Part shown: positions 29,785 to 39,380 of the stretch, piece by piece | How the letters are laid out: each line of letters starts with the position of its first letter | How positions within the stretch are numbered: position 1 is the stretch's first letter | Origin: Paenibacillus sp. FSL K6-1096 | Lineage (GTDB): Bacteria; Bacillota; Bacilli; Paenibacillales; Paenibacillaceae | Reading direction: 5' to 3' | Assembly: GCF_037977055.1 (NCBI RefSeq) | Contig: NZ_CP150274.1 | Coordinates: 1,364,001-1,428,000 of the forward strand | Length of the DNA: 64,000 nucleotides | Made by a program: the position numbers and the translations under genes | Notes under the pieces: model-generated | Databases searched by the model: none | Told to the model about the DNA's origin: nothing | The model's input: the letters and a program-made list of their open reading frames with translations, nothing else

Positions 29785-31539
29785 ATGACAAGAAAGACGG
29801 CGAAACCGTATGTGGCGCTGATGCTTCTGACCTTGCTGCTCAGTGTGCTGGCCGGCTGCGGCGGAAGCAATAACGGCAACTCCAAGAATGCAGCTGAGGA
29901 CACCGGAGCCAAGGCTACCAACAGCAGCACCCCTGCCGCCAGCAGTGAAGCCACGGCTGCTGCGGAGGATTTAAGCCCGCTGACCTTATCCTTCTTCGCT
30001 GAAGACCCGAATCCGAACTGGAACAACATGCAGGATGAGATCAGCAAGGTCATTACGCAGAAAACAGGCGTGACCCTTGATGCCGAATTCGCAGTCGGTG
30101 ATCCGCAGCAGAAGATCGCCCTGATCGCAGCCGGCGGCGAGTATCCCGATATTATATCCGCCAAGGGCGATATCGGCAAGCTGGTGGATGCCGGTGCCGT
30201 CATTGACCTGACCGATCTCATTGATAAACATGCCCCTAACATCAAACGGGTGCTGGGCGACAATCTGGCCCGGTCCAAATACACGAACGAAGACCAGTCC
30301 ATCTACGCCATCCCGACCTGGGCGGCTGTAGACGAGAAGAAATTCGTGGCCGGCGGCGGCTTCGAGCTGCAGCACCGGGTCGTGAAGGAAGCCGGGTATC
30401 CGGAGATCCGCACGGTGCAGGATTATGAGAACGTGATCAAAGCCTATCTGGAGAAGCATCCGACCGACGAGAACGGCAACAAAAACATCGGCGTCTCCCT
30501 CAACGCAGATGACTGGCATATGTATATTTCCGTCACCAACCCTGCGGTAGCTACTACCGGCGGCTCCGATGACGGCGAATATTACATCGACCAGGAGACG
30601 CATGAAGCGATCTATCACTTCCGCCGTCCGGAAGAGAAGGAATATTTCCGCTGGCTGAACCACATGAATGACATCGGTCTGCTTGACAAGGAGAGCTTCG
30701 TGCAGAAATATGACCAGTACAAGGCTAAAGTAGCAACGGGACGCGTGCTGGGCCTGATTGACCAGGACTGGGACTACAACGATGCGCAGCAGGCGCTCAA
30801 AACCGCCGGCAAATTCGATCAGACGTACGGACACTATCCGGTCACCTTAACTAAGGATTACAAAGAAACCAGCTTCTGGCCTACGGGCTTCATGGGCGGA
30901 TACGGGATCTCCATCTCGACCACCAACCCTGATCCGGTCCGCACCATCAAGTTCCTGGATTACCTGGCCTCCGATGAAGGACAGATCCTCAACAACTGGG
31001 GGATCGAAGGCAAGCATTATGTCGTTGAGAACGGCAAACGCGTAGTGCCTAAGGAAGTCCAGGACCGCATCAACAATGACAATACCGCCTTTACTAAGGA
31101 AACGGGGATTGGCTTTTACTGGAATATGATGGTCCACTACGGCGACGGAGCCAAGGATTCGACCGGCAACTACTACACCAAGAACTTCCCTGAGCAGTTG
31201 GTCATCGGCTACAGCGATGCGGAGAAGGAGACGCTGAAGGCTTACAACGCCACGACCTGGAAGGATCTGTTCCCGAAGGAAGAGGAATTCAAGGAAAAAG
31301 CCTACGGCGCAGCCTGGAACATCGCGATCCCCGGCGAGGATGAGGTGTCCATTCTGGCCAACAAAATGAAGGATATTACGTGGAAACGCATCCCGCAGGC
31401 AATTCTGGCCAAACCGGCAGATTTCGATAAGATCTGGGATGATTATATGGCCGATCTGGAAAAAGCCGGCGTCAAAAAAATGGAGGCAGGCTTCACCAAA
31501 TATGTGCAGGACCGTGTCGCGCTGTGGAGCAGCAAGTAG
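29785..31539 (+). CDS. Extracellular solute-binding lipoprotein (LipO-like)
   Basis: 584-residue substrate-binding protein of the CUT1 importer. A signal peptide ends in the lipobox LSVLAGC, with lipidated Cys near residue 25, then a Ser/Thr/Ala-rich linker and a large bilobal domain. The length is typical of LipO-type proteins that pair with LplB/LplC permeases. The ATG at 29785 has GGGAGGG about 10 bases upstream. A terminator follows at 31554-31583. The ligand is probably an oligosaccharide. Confidence 0.93.
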   Translation: MTRKTAKPYVALMLLTLLLSVLAGCGGSNNGNSKNAAEDTGAKATNSSTPAASSEATAAAEDLSPLTLSFFAEDPNPNWNNMQDEISKVITQKTGVTLDAEFAVGDPQQKIALIAAGGEYPDIISAKGDIGKLVDAGAVIDLTDLIDKHAPNIKRVLGDNLARSKYTNEDQSIYAIPTWAAVDEKKFVAGGGFELQHRVVKEAGYPEIRTVQDYENVIKAYLEKHPTDENGNKNIGVSLNADDWHMYISVTNPAVATTGGSDDGEYYIDQETHEAIYHFRRPEEKEYFRWLNHMNDIGLLDKESFVQKYDQYKAKVATGRVLGLIDQDWDYNDAQQALKTAGKFDQTYGHYPVTLTKDYKETSFWPTGFMGGYGISISTTNPDPVRTIKFLDYLASDEGQILNNWGIEGKHYVVENGKRVVPKEVQDRINNDNTAFTKETGIGFYWNMMVHYGDGAKDSTGNYYTKNFPEQLVIGYSDAEKETLKAYNATTWKDLFPKEEEFKEKAYGAAWNIAIPGEDEVSILANKMKDITWKRIPQAILAKPADFDKIWDDYMADLEKAGVKKMEAGFTKYVQDRVALWSSK

Positions 31540-31553
31540 CGGTCTCGCTTAAA

Positions 31554-31583
31554 AACACCCGTGCGGGGAGCTGCACGGGTGTT
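31554..31583. terminator. Terminator between the lipoprotein and XRE genes
   Basis: Stem AACACCCGTGC / GCACGGGTGTT with an 8-base loop. On the reverse strand it ends in TTTTT, and on the forward strand the following bases are only weakly T-rich, so it mainly stops the XRE transcript but may serve both convergent genes. Confidence 0.8.
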
Positions 31584-31607
31584 CTTCATGCTGCGCTTTA
31601 AGATTGA

Positions 31608-32816
31608 TTAGCTGTGCAGCTCCTGATAAGTCTTGTTAATCATATCAGTGTATATAGAAGGCGGGTATTCCTTCACCTGATCATAGGCAAACTGTGACAG
31701 CCGGAGCGCCTCTTCCCTGTTGCCCTGACGCAGACAGATCAGTGCCCGGTAGGCATAAGCGGTGAACAGATTGGCACGGTCAAGCGGATGGTAGACCTGG
31801 CTGCCAAGCTCCACCTGGCTTAAGGCTGTCAGCGCCTCCTCGTCCTCGCCCAAATGATACAGTGCAATACCGGACAGAAGCTGCACATTCGCAGCATGTC
31901 CGGCGTCTTCAAGCGGGTACGCCTTCGCCAGAGCCAGCGCCTCCGCATAACTGCCCCGGGCCACCGCCAGTCTGATCTCCCCAAGCTCCACCAGCCGCAG
32001 CGATTCCTGCATCTCCGTGAATTCTGCGAACGCTCTCGCTTTTATCAGAGCTGCCTCAGCAGTTGCCGTATCTCCTTCAGCAATCGCCAGTGTACTCCGC
32101 ACCCGATGCAGATGATCGGTCAAATAATAGATGCCTTCTTCCCTGGAGACGTGAAGTGCCGCAAGTGCCGCTTCCCGGCTGCCTGCATAGTCACCCAGAG
32201 CAGATAAACAAATACTCTCGGCATAATGAAGCTCGATTTCAAAAATAAAATCATTCCCCACCTTGTTATCCTCATACTCCCAGCGTACCCGGCGGATCAG
32301 CTCCAGCCCCTCCGCATACCTGCTCTGTGCGAACAACAGGGCATAGGAGATATACTGCAGCTTCGCCCGTTCCACGAATAAGCCGAACCGCTCATAGATC
32401 AGAGCGGCCCGCTCCAGCTCCGCCTCCCCGCCGCCCCTGCCTGTATAGAAGCAGGAGCTGACATAGAATTCGAGCAGACGGGCTGTATCAATCGTCATCG
32501 GCAGTGTATGCGGGTTGAGCGGCTCCACCCGGCTGATGACCTCGGCGTATTTCTTCTCCTTGAACAGAACCTCCAGCTCGCGGACAAGCGGGGCAAGCCC
32601 TGCTTCATCCTCCCCCTCCAGAAAGTAACCCGGATCAACCCCCAGCCGCCCGGCCAGGAATTGCAGGCTGTTCATCGAGGGCAGAGCCCGTCCGTTCTCG
32701 ATCTGGCTGAGCATGCTTTTGGTCATATGTTCTCCGGCCAGGTCGGTCTGCGTTAGCCCTTTGGCCTTGCGCAGCTGTTTGACCTTGTCGCCGATTGCGG
32801 TTTGTTTCGTGTTCAT
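31608..32816 (-). CDS. XRE family regulator with TPR-like C-terminal domain
   Basis: 402 residues. The N-terminal XRE helix-turn-helix (KVKQLRKAKGLTQTDLAGE, then SKSMLSQIENGRALPS-like sequence MTKSMLSQIENGRALPS) is followed by about 300 helical, TPR-like residues, as in Rgg/PlcR-type peptide-sensing regulators. A TTG four codons upstream (32828) is an alternative start; neither has a strong ribosome site. It diverges from an MFS exporter, and two inverted sites lie between them, so control of that exporter is the natural guess. A peptide ligand is not shown by the sequence. Confidence 0.87.
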   Translation of the reverse strand: MNTKQTAIGDKVKQLRKAKGLTQTDLAGEHMTKSMLSQIENGRALPSMNSLQFLAGRLGVDPGYFLEGEDEAGLAPLVRELEVLFKEKKYAEVISRVEPLNPHTLPMTIDTARLLEFYVSSCFYTGRGGGEAELERAALIYERFGLFVERAKLQYISYALLFAQSRYAEGLELIRRVRWEYEDNKVGNDFIFEIELHYAESICLSALGDYAGSREAALAALHVSREEGIYYLTDHLHRVRSTLAIAEGDTATAEAALIKARAFAEFTEMQESLRLVELGEIRLAVARGSYAEALALAKAYPLEDAGHAANVQLLSGIALYHLGEDEEALTALSQVELGSQVYHPLDRANLFTAYAYRALICLRQGNREEALRLSQFAYDQVKEYPPSIYTDMINKTYQELHS

Positions 32817-32892
32817 CTGCTGTGCCAACTTTCCGTAGCTTTTCTTTCAGTATAGCCTAATGAGAGGGTAAGAAAAAGCCGAATTTCGAGTA

Positions 32893-32967
32893 AAGTTAAA
32901 TAAAATTAAACTTTTGATTGCAATTCTTGTTAACCAGCCATACAATAAGTTTAATTAAATTTAACTT
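32893..32967. promoter_or_regulatory. Pair of inverted 21-bp AT-rich sites between XRE and MFS genes
   Basis: The segment 32893-32913 and the reverse complement of 32947-32967 agree at 19 of 21 positions, with TTAAATTTAACTT-type core. They lie 33 bp apart in the divergent intergenic region, so they are candidate operators for the XRE regulator. Confidence 0.6.
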
Positions 32968-32990
32968 TCGTGCGAAAAGGAGTGCTAATC

Positions 32991-34322
32991 ATGCCCCATC
33001 ATCTATCAGGCCCGACCGCTACGAACCGGAATATCTTCCTCTTCTTCTCCGGCAAGCTCGCTTCAGTACTAGGCTCCAGCATGTATACCTTCGTTGTTGG
33101 CCTGTATATTCTCCAGCAGACTGGTTCAGGCAGCAGCTTCGCCGTTACGCTGCTGTGCGGGCTGCTGCCCGGGATTCTGCTCTCGCCGTTTGCCGGTGTA
33201 CTCGCCGATATGGTGAACCGCCGCCGGCTGCTGATTGGCTCAGACCTGGCCAGCGCCGTGATTATGGCCCTGTCCTTTGCGGCTGTCTCGCTGGAAGGCC
33301 TGTCCCTGCCGCTAATCTATATCTCGCTTATTCTTTTGTCGGTCTGCGCGAACCTTTACAGCATCGCCGTCTCCTCTTCGATGATGCTGCTCGTGGACAG
33401 CAGCTCCCTGCAGCGGGCCGGCTCACTGAACCAGACGGCCGGCTCGGCCGGGCGACTGTTGGCTCCTGTCCTGGCGGGAATGCTGTACGCCTACCTTCCG
33501 CTTCAGGACTTCATGCTGGTGAATGCTTCGGGCTTCACCATTTCGACTCTTATGGGGTTCATGCTGAGGTTCAAGCCGCTGCCCGAAGCCGCCGCCGGGA
33601 ACAAATCTGAGTCTGAACCCTTAGCCAAACAGCCGCTGCGTGAACGTCTAGGCAGTGTAGCCAGTGAGGTCCGCGCCAACCTGAAGGACGGCTTCGCCTA
33701 TGCCATCCGCCGTCCCGTGATCCGCTCGCTGCTGCTCGTTATTTTCTGGATTAACTTCTTCTTCGTGGCGCTGAATGTCGTGCTGCCCTATGTGGCGGTG
33801 CAGACACTGGGACTTTCGTCGAAGCAATATGGCGTGCTGGAAGCGATGCTGGCGGCCGGTGTGCTACTGATGTCGCTGCTGCTGACGGTTCTCCGCCAGA
33901 GCAAGAACCCGGTGAAGCCAATCATCGGCGGATTAAGCGCGCTGGGGATATTGTTCCTGGCGCTGGCGATTCCGCTGCTGCTTCAACTCAGCCCTGCTGC
34001 TACCTTTTTCATGTATGTACCGCTGCTGATTCTGATCGGGGCCCTAATTATGGTCATTAATATTCCGGTGCAGGTCTACTTACAGCAGACGATCGAAGAA
34101 GAATACCGGGGCCGCGTCTTCGGGCTGGTGGAAGGTGTCGCCGGGTCCATCGCCCCGCTGGGGATGCTGCTCTATGGCGTGCTGCTCGACCACATACCGG
34201 GCTCAGTAATCCTGCTCGTCTCCGGCGCAGCGATTCTGGCGGTCACCCTAATCGGGCGGAGAGGCTTAATCAACAGCAATGCCGCCGAGCAGCGGGTGGA
34301 GGTTAGGGAGGCGGGGGCTTAG
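32991..34322 (+). CDS. MFS transporter, EntS/MFS_3 type
   Basis: 443-residue membrane exporter with about 12 hydrophobic segments. NRNIFLFFSGKLASVLGSSM at the start and GLLPGILLSPFAGVLADMVNRRR (loop 2-3, split by the window of membrane segments) are typical of the MFS_3 group of drug and siderophore exporters. The ATG at 32991 has AAAGGAG 8 bases upstream. It is divergent from the XRE regulator. The substrate is unknown. Confidence 0.9.
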   Translation: MPHHLSGPTATNRNIFLFFSGKLASVLGSSMYTFVVGLYILQQTGSGSSFAVTLLCGLLPGILLSPFAGVLADMVNRRRLLIGSDLASAVIMALSFAAVSLEGLSLPLIYISLILLSVCANLYSIAVSSSMMLLVDSSSLQRAGSLNQTAGSAGRLLAPVLAGMLYAYLPLQDFMLVNASGFTISTLMGFMLRFKPLPEAAAGNKSESEPLAKQPLRERLGSVASEVRANLKDGFAYAIRRPVIRSLLLVIFWINFFFVALNVVLPYVAVQTLGLSSKQYGVLEAMLAAGVLLMSLLLTVLRQSKNPVKPIIGGLSALGILFLALAIPLLLQLSPAATFFMYVPLLILIGALIMVINIPVQVYLQQTIEEEYRGRVFGLVEGVAGSIAPLGMLLYGVLLDHIPGSVILLVSGAAILAVTLIGRRGLINSNAAEQRVEVREAGA

Positions 34323-34440
34323 AGGTTTTAGGCGGATCTGTTAGAGTAATAGATGAAGGGTTGCTGGGAATGTTTGTTTTGAGGGATTAGAGGTCGTAGC
34401 ACGCTGCGGGATAATCATGGACTTTGAATGAACTCGCTTC

Positions 34441-34630
34441 GGCAAACAACTGGATAAACGTATCTTAATTTCTCTGTTCCGGCCCACACTAGGAAAACAG
34501 GTGGATAAAGAGCAGCTCCTGTCAGGGATTTCTGGCATATGGTCAAAATGTTGCGGAATTAAGTGTTGTTTATCCAACTGCTTCCACTCAAAGTCCAGTT
34601 TACTCCTTAGCAAGTGGATGAAATCCAATT
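34441..34630. repeat. Intergenic repeat with TGGATAAA units spaced 51 bp and inverted copies
   Basis: TGGATAAA occurs at 34451 and 34502, 51 bp apart. TTTATCCA is inverted at 34569-34576 and is followed by a mirror of the GACTTTGA segment at 34421-34428. TGGATGAAA follows at 34615. The antisense frame at 34341-34628 spans this and is not convincing as a gene. Confidence 0.5.
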
Positions 34631-34697
34631 GCTTCTCTGTAATAACAACACAAACAGCGCGGGAATCTTCCCGCAGAAACGTTTAAGCTCTTTCCAT

Positions 34698-34874
34698 CTA
34701 GGCATCGATTAATTTGATTACCTCATCCAGATTATCTTTAGTCACAACGTGAAGAATGTAGGGAGAATGGGACTTCCGGTTGGGGGACTTACCAATAGGC
34801 AAAATGTATTCGCTTTTCCGCATACAATCGGCCAGCCCCCTTCGCATCGGCACATTGTATTCGCTTTTTCGCAT
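34698..34874 (-). CDS. Short hypothetical ORF that begins inside the 51-bp repeat
   Basis: 58 codons from an ATG at 34874, or 41 from an ATG at 34823, to a TAG at 34698. The first part is repeat sequence (MRKSEYNV, MRKSEYIL), but the tail SPYILHVVTKDNLDEVIKLIDA looks like ordinary protein. It may be the remnant of a lost gene or a real short peptide. No ribosome site is evident. I do not recognise a family. Confidence 0.25.
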   Translation of the reverse strand: MRKSEYNVPMRRGLADCMRKSEYILPIGKSPNRKSHSPYILHVVTKDNLDEVIKLIDA

Positions 34875-34880
34875 ACATTC
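34805..34880. repeat. Two units of the 51-bp CGCATACATTCG repeat
   Basis: TGTATTCGCTTTTCCGCATACAATCG begins at 34805 and TGTATTCGCTTTTTCGCATACATTCC at 34856, exactly 51 bp apart. They match the core of the arrays at 5821 and 23251. Confidence 0.8.
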
Positions 34881-34928
34881 CAGGCTCGCATCAGACGGGA
34901 AGCATAACGCCCTAATCTAATACAAAAA

Positions 34929-34965
34929 TAGAGCAGCCTCCCCCAACAGGCGGAATGCTGCTCTA
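34929..34965 (-). terminator. Terminator of the FusB-like gene
   Basis: Stem TAGAGCAGC / GCTGCTCTA (34929-34937 with 34957-34965). On the reverse strand it continues into TATTTTTGT. It lies about 40 bases past the stop codon. Confidence 0.75.
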
Positions 34966-35003
34966 CTCTGCTCTATTAATTCGTCTGTACCATTAGGTCC
35001 AGA

Positions 35004-35651
35004 CTATTTGCGCACGGACAATACGAACTTCTCCAGTGCGCTGATATCGGTAATGCTCTGATTGCAGCACTGATTATCCATGCATACATATTGGCCTATG
35101 GAGGAGTAATTATCTGCCGCAGCTAACTGGGGCTTCATCTTGACCGTCAGGAAGGCCAGCTCCTGCTGCCGGTTGCAGAACAGGCAGTAGCCTTTCTTGT
35201 GTGTCGGTACGATGCGGCCCTCTACCCCGATGAATTGTCCTTCATGCGGGTAGACAATGAACAACTTGTTACTGGAGATATCGACCCAGGCCAGATACGT
35301 CACATAACGGAAATCAACGGATTGCAGATCAGGCAGCTTCATCTTCTTATTCTTCGGAAACAGCTTCTGAATCTGCTTCAGGGTAATCGGCGGGAACGGC
35401 TCCAGATGCGGCTCCAGGTTCTTCATATACTCCTGGAATTCCTCAGCTGTAGCAAGCGTTGAGATCGGCCGCAGCAGTTGCTCCTGTTCAGTGCTCAGCG
35501 AAGCAAAAGCCCCGGTCACCTTCATCTCGGCATCCGCCCGTACGGTCTCCAGCACACGCCGGTCCGCTACTGTACGCAGTGTCTTCAGTACAAAATCAGA
35601 TTGCTTCTTAATGTAATTAAATTGATGGTTTCTAATAAATGTTGTCTTCAC
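35004..35651 (-). CDS. FusB/FusC-like EF-G-binding protein
   Basis: 215 residues. FusB-type proteins bind elongation factor G and rescue it from fusidic acid. A helical N-terminal domain is followed by a C-terminal zinc domain with the cysteine pattern YCLFC and YVCMDNQCC, as in the family. The GTG at 35651 has AAGGGG 10 bases upstream. The gene stands alone with a possible structured leader at 35672-35787. Whether it gives fusidic acid resistance or has a housekeeping role cannot be read from the sequence. Confidence 0.85.
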   Translation of the reverse strand: MKTTFIRNHQFNYIKKQSDFVLKTLRTVADRRVLETVRADAEMKVTGAFASLSTEQEQLLRPISTLATAEEFQEYMKNLEPHLEPFPPITLKQIQKLFPKNKKMKLPDLQSVDFRYVTYLAWVDISSNKLFIVYPHEGQFIGVEGRIVPTHKKGYCLFCNRQQELAFLTVKMKPQLAAADNYSSIGQYVCMDNQCCNQSITDISALEKFVLSVRK

Positions 35652-35671
35652 AGCTCTTCAGCCCCTTATAT

Positions 35672-35787
35672 ATATTGGTCAATCCAATAAGGGCAGAGCC
35701 TGCGATTAGAAACGATAAAATCAGTTTGGGCGATCAAGAATATCCTGCCGCACCCCACGCAAAGTATCGCCCCGGATCAGGCTCTGC
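35672..35787 (-). promoter_or_regulatory. Possible structured leader of the FusB-like gene
   Basis: In the orientation of the gene, GCAGAGCCTG (35778-35787) can pair with CAGGCTCTGC (35693-35702), and TATTGG/CCAATA form a small hairpin at 35672-35688 just before the ribosome site. Such stems suggest transcription or translation attenuation. No further gene is seen between 35652 and 35950. Confidence 0.4.
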
Positions 35788-35950
35788 ATGAGGACTTCCT
35801 AGCCAATGAGCAATTCATTGCCATCATTGTAACCCCCTATCCGCTTACATGCGAAAATTATAGCAGGAAATGACGAAGGCTACAATTCCAATTCTGCACT
35901 GCGGCGGCTGGACGGTTAGCGGCGGGAGGCTGCTTGTTCAGAGAAGATTT

Positions 35951-37285
35951 TCATAGAAGAATGGTGTTAAAAGACTCCGCAGCAAGTCCCAGCTTGTATT
36001 GCGAACCCTCACAGGACAGCTCAATCGTCCGCTCTTCCTGAAACGGATTGGCGATGACCAGCACCCGTCTGCCCTCCGGCGTCTCGAAGGCGATCCCGTT
36101 TCCCGACCATCTGCCCTTCAAGCCGATTCTGCGGGAGCCGGGAGGGACGAAATAGGAGAAATGCTTCATCACGTAGAATTCAGGATTCTGCACTGCCTTG
36201 GGTCCGTCCGGGTCTACCGTCAGCATGGCGTTCTGCTCCCAGCCCCAGGTGCTGCGGCCTTTCGGCTGCAAAACCATATTCCAGTAGATATAGGCGTTGA
36301 CACCATTCGTGAAGTAATGCTGATACAGATTGAACACGTATTTGGCATAGAACCAGGTATTCTCCCCGTCGCCGCACTCATTCTCCGTCTGCATGTAACG
36401 CAGCTCAGGATAGGCCTGCACGGTACGCTGGATGCCGTATTTGCCCGCCCACTGGTAGCCAACGCCCTTCACATACTTGTAGGCCTCCGGGTCGCTTAAT
36501 ACCGTGTGCGCATAAGCATCGAAGCTACTGTCCTTCTGCTTCAGCCACTCATCCCACGGCTCCGGCGCGTTGATCGTACCCAGCCAGATCTCTGTCTCCA
36601 GCCCATGCTGTGCAAAAGCGGGTCCCAGATAATCGCGGATGAATTCGCGCAGCTGCTCGCCTGTCCATACACAGGAAGGGAATTTCTGGTCGGCCACCAC
36701 TTCATTCTGCACATGGATCTGATGGATGGTAATCCCTTCTTCGGCATAGGCCTTTACGAATCTTACAAAGTACAGTGCGTATGCCTCCAAAATCTCCTTC
36801 TCCCAGCGCAGAGTGCCGTAGTTATAGGCCTTCGGGAACTTCATCCAGGTTGGCGGACTCCAGGGGGAGGCGAACAGCTTCAGGTCCGGGTTCAGCTTGA
36901 GCGCTTCCCGGATGTAAGGAATTAGATACTTCCGGTCCCGCTCAATCGAAAAATGCTCCATCGCCAGGTCGCCGTCCGCCTCATTCAGGCTGTACCATTC
37001 CAGTGCGTAGTCGCTTGCCCCGATCGGCAGGCGGCAGATGCTGAACCGGAGGTCGCCTTCCGGGTGAAACAGCGAATGCAGTACGGCCTTCCGCTCTTCC
37101 TCCGGGAGCAGGTTCAGCGCCTCCCAGCCCAACTCGTTGAAGCAGCCGCCGAACCCTTCCACATCCTGATGCACCTGGCCGGTAAAGGCCAGATCTGCTC
37201 CCCTGCCTGCGGTGCTCTCCAGCGTTCTGGCTACCCACGGCTCACCCTCTGTGCTCGATATCCAGACTTGTCCAGTCACGTCCAT
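35951..37285 (-). CDS. GH30 family glycoside hydrolase
   Basis: 444 residues, a retaining beta-glycosidase of clan GH-A. The acid/base is E195 in HVQNEV and the nucleophile E301 in MQTENE. The barrel is followed by a short beta-sandwich. GFGGCFNELGWEAL near the N-terminus is typical of GH30. No signal peptide, so it probably acts inside the cell. The ATG has AGGAGG 8 bases upstream. It is the last gene of the operon after a GH42 enzyme and a sugar importer. A beta-glucosidase, beta-xylosidase or related activity is possible. Confidence 0.9.
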   Translation of the reverse strand: MDVTGQVWISSTEGEPWVARTLESTAGRGADLAFTGQVHQDVEGFGGCFNELGWEALNLLPEEERKAVLHSLFHPEGDLRFSICRLPIGASDYALEWYSLNEADGDLAMEHFSIERDRKYLIPYIREALKLNPDLKLFASPWSPPTWMKFPKAYNYGTLRWEKEILEAYALYFVRFVKAYAEEGITIHQIHVQNEVVADQKFPSCVWTGEQLREFIRDYLGPAFAQHGLETEIWLGTINAPEPWDEWLKQKDSSFDAYAHTVLSDPEAYKYVKGVGYQWAGKYGIQRTVQAYPELRYMQTENECGDGENTWFYAKYVFNLYQHYFTNGVNAYIYWNMVLQPKGRSTWGWEQNAMLTVDPDGPKAVQNPEFYVMKHFSYFVPPGSRRIGLKGRWSGNGIAFETPEGRRVLVIANPFQEERTIELSCEGSQYKLGLAAESFNTILL

Positions 37286-37331
37286 GCTTTCAGCCTCCTG
37301 AATGCTAACTGAATGTTCCCTGATCTGAATG

Positions 37332-39341
37332 CTATGCCTGCGCGATGATGTTTACGCCCCAAGCCTCAAGGGTGATCTCCTCATCTTGAGCCACCTGAGT
37401 GCCCTTCAACAGCTCCTGCCCGGCACCATGCGGATACTTGAAGGCAACCGGCTCAGCCGAATAATTGTAATAGTAACGGATCGTGCTGCCCTGCCGGTTC
37501 ACACCGGACTTGACGATGACCGGGAATGAGAGCTGCTGATCCGGGCCCCACAGCCCGGCGTTCTGCAGCGTATCCTTCAGGATCACGGCAAGCGCGGCAG
37601 GCTCCGTCATGCAGCCGATATAGGTCGCCGTTCCTTCGCCGTAAGCATTACGCGTGACCGCCGCGAATTCGTCCCACTGGGGATGATTATAGCTGGCCAG
37701 CACCTCCGCTGAACCTGGAACAAGCATCTCCATCCAGGTATTGACGGTGTTAACGCCTGCTGCCTCTCCCTGAGGAAACAGCTTCCCGGTAAGGCCGGTA
37801 CGGGCATTCGGCGTAGCAAAATGGCTGTAAGCAACACCACAGGCTTCATGGATCACGCCCGGCTGCGCGGTATGACGCACCTTCACCTGTTCATCGGTGA
37901 ACCCGCTTTTGAAGGAGTAGACCACATGTCCGCCGCTGTGCACGTAATCATTCAATTGCTGTAGCGCCTCATCTGAGACAGCATACAACGCAGGAACCAC
38001 AACCAGCTCATATTCGCTGAGGCGCGGGCTGCCCGGCTGGATGAAATCGCAGGCGATGTTCATCCGGTACAATTCATCGTACATCCAGCGGACCACATCG
38101 TTGTAAATGAGACCGCCGGGAAGCTTGAACCACTCCATCGCGGACAGCGCTTCATTGCTGACCATCACGGCCACCTTGCTGCTCTTCTGCAGTCCGATAA
38201 GCTGATCGCTTAACCGCTTGAAGTCAGCGCCGATCGTCTGTGCTTCCTTATAGACCGGATTCGGCAGGAAGTCGTGGCTGAGCAGGCCCTTCCAATACGT
38301 CTCGAAGGAGTTATGAATGGAATGCCAATGCCAGTAAGCCACCATCGACGCTCCTGAACCCAGGTGACTGAACGCCAGCTGCCGCAATTGGCCGGGATAC
38401 GGCGTCCACTCCGGGAATGCCTGGGCCTGAGTCTCCAGCACGAAGTAATTATCTTGCTTCAGCGAGCGGGTCATGTCTCCGCCAAATGCAATCTCGGCAC
38501 CTGTGAGCTGATCCTGGGACGGATGATAAATATCGGTTCCGGCGATATCGAACGGCTGCGACGCCTTGAAGTGATCCACCGAAGGCTGAACGCCGAACGA
38601 ATAGCCCCGCCACTCGAAATCGAAATTGTGGGTGGTAAACTGCCCCGGCTGCTTATACTCGTTCACAATTCCGACCTGCCAGGCCAGGAATTCATTGACC
38701 AGCCCGCGCTGGAACCGGGCAAATTCCGCCCCCAGGCTGCCGTTAATCGTTCCGACCATAGACGGGAAGTCCTCCCAGCTGTCGATCCGGTTGCTCCAGT
38801 AATCCAGCCCGAACTGATGGTTGATGGCTTCAAGCGTGCCATAGGTCTCTCTCATGTATTTCACGAACCGGAGCTGCACATTCGGTCCGGCCGTCTCGTA
38901 ATGCTTGGTCTCATTGTCAATCTGATACCCGATGACCGCCGGATGCTTATGTACCACCTCCATCAGCTTGCGGATAATCCGCTCCGCGTAGAACAGATAA
39001 GCCGGACTGGTGATATCCATAATCTGTCTGGCCCCGTACTTGCCCGGCCCGTTCATAGTGACCGCCAGTACCTCGGGATGCTCCTTGACCATCCAGGCCG
39101 GAACGGCATAGGTCGGCGTGCCTACAATGACATGAATGCCGGCCTCATGCATCGCATCCAGCACTCTCTGCACCGAGCTGAAGTTGAATACCCCGTTCTG
39201 CGGCTCATGGGTGCTCCAGGTGGATTCGGCAATCCGCACCGTGTTGATGCCTGCATCCTTCATCATCTGAATGTCCTGGGCCAAGCGGTCGTAAGGCATA
39301 TATTCATCATAGTAAGCAACGCCGTATAACAAGTGATCCAT
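37332..39341 (-). CDS. GH42 beta-galactosidase
   Basis: 669 residues with the GH42 layout: a TIM barrel (about 1-390), a trimerisation domain (about 390-590) and a small C-terminal beta domain. The acid/base is E144 in QIDNE and the nucleophile E303 in FVLETQAQ. It hydrolyses beta-galactosides, probably oligosaccharides brought in by the importer upstream. AGGAGG lies 7 bases before the ATG. It lacks a signal peptide. Confidence 0.93.
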   Translation of the reverse strand: MDHLLYGVAYYDEYMPYDRLAQDIQMMKDAGINTVRIAESTWSTHEPQNGVFNFSSVQRVLDAMHEAGIHVIVGTPTYAVPAWMVKEHPEVLAVTMNGPGKYGARQIMDITSPAYLFYAERIIRKLMEVVHKHPAVIGYQIDNETKHYETAGPNVQLRFVKYMRETYGTLEAINHQFGLDYWSNRIDSWEDFPSMVGTINGSLGAEFARFQRGLVNEFLAWQVGIVNEYKQPGQFTTHNFDFEWRGYSFGVQPSVDHFKASQPFDIAGTDIYHPSQDQLTGAEIAFGGDMTRSLKQDNYFVLETQAQAFPEWTPYPGQLRQLAFSHLGSGASMVAYWHWHSIHNSFETYWKGLLSHDFLPNPVYKEAQTIGADFKRLSDQLIGLQKSSKVAVMVSNEALSAMEWFKLPGGLIYNDVVRWMYDELYRMNIACDFIQPGSPRLSEYELVVVPALYAVSDEALQQLNDYVHSGGHVVYSFKSGFTDEQVKVRHTAQPGVIHEACGVAYSHFATPNARTGLTGKLFPQGEAAGVNTVNTWMEMLVPGSAEVLASYNHPQWDEFAAVTRNAYGEGTATYIGCMTEPAALAVILKDTLQNAGLWGPDQQLSFPVIVKSGVNRQGSTIRYYYNYSAEPVAFKYPHGAGQELLKGTQVAQDEEITLEAWGVNIIAQA

Positions 39342-39380
39342 TGATAGTCCTCCTGGGAAAATGGTGGTTGCGACGGAAAT

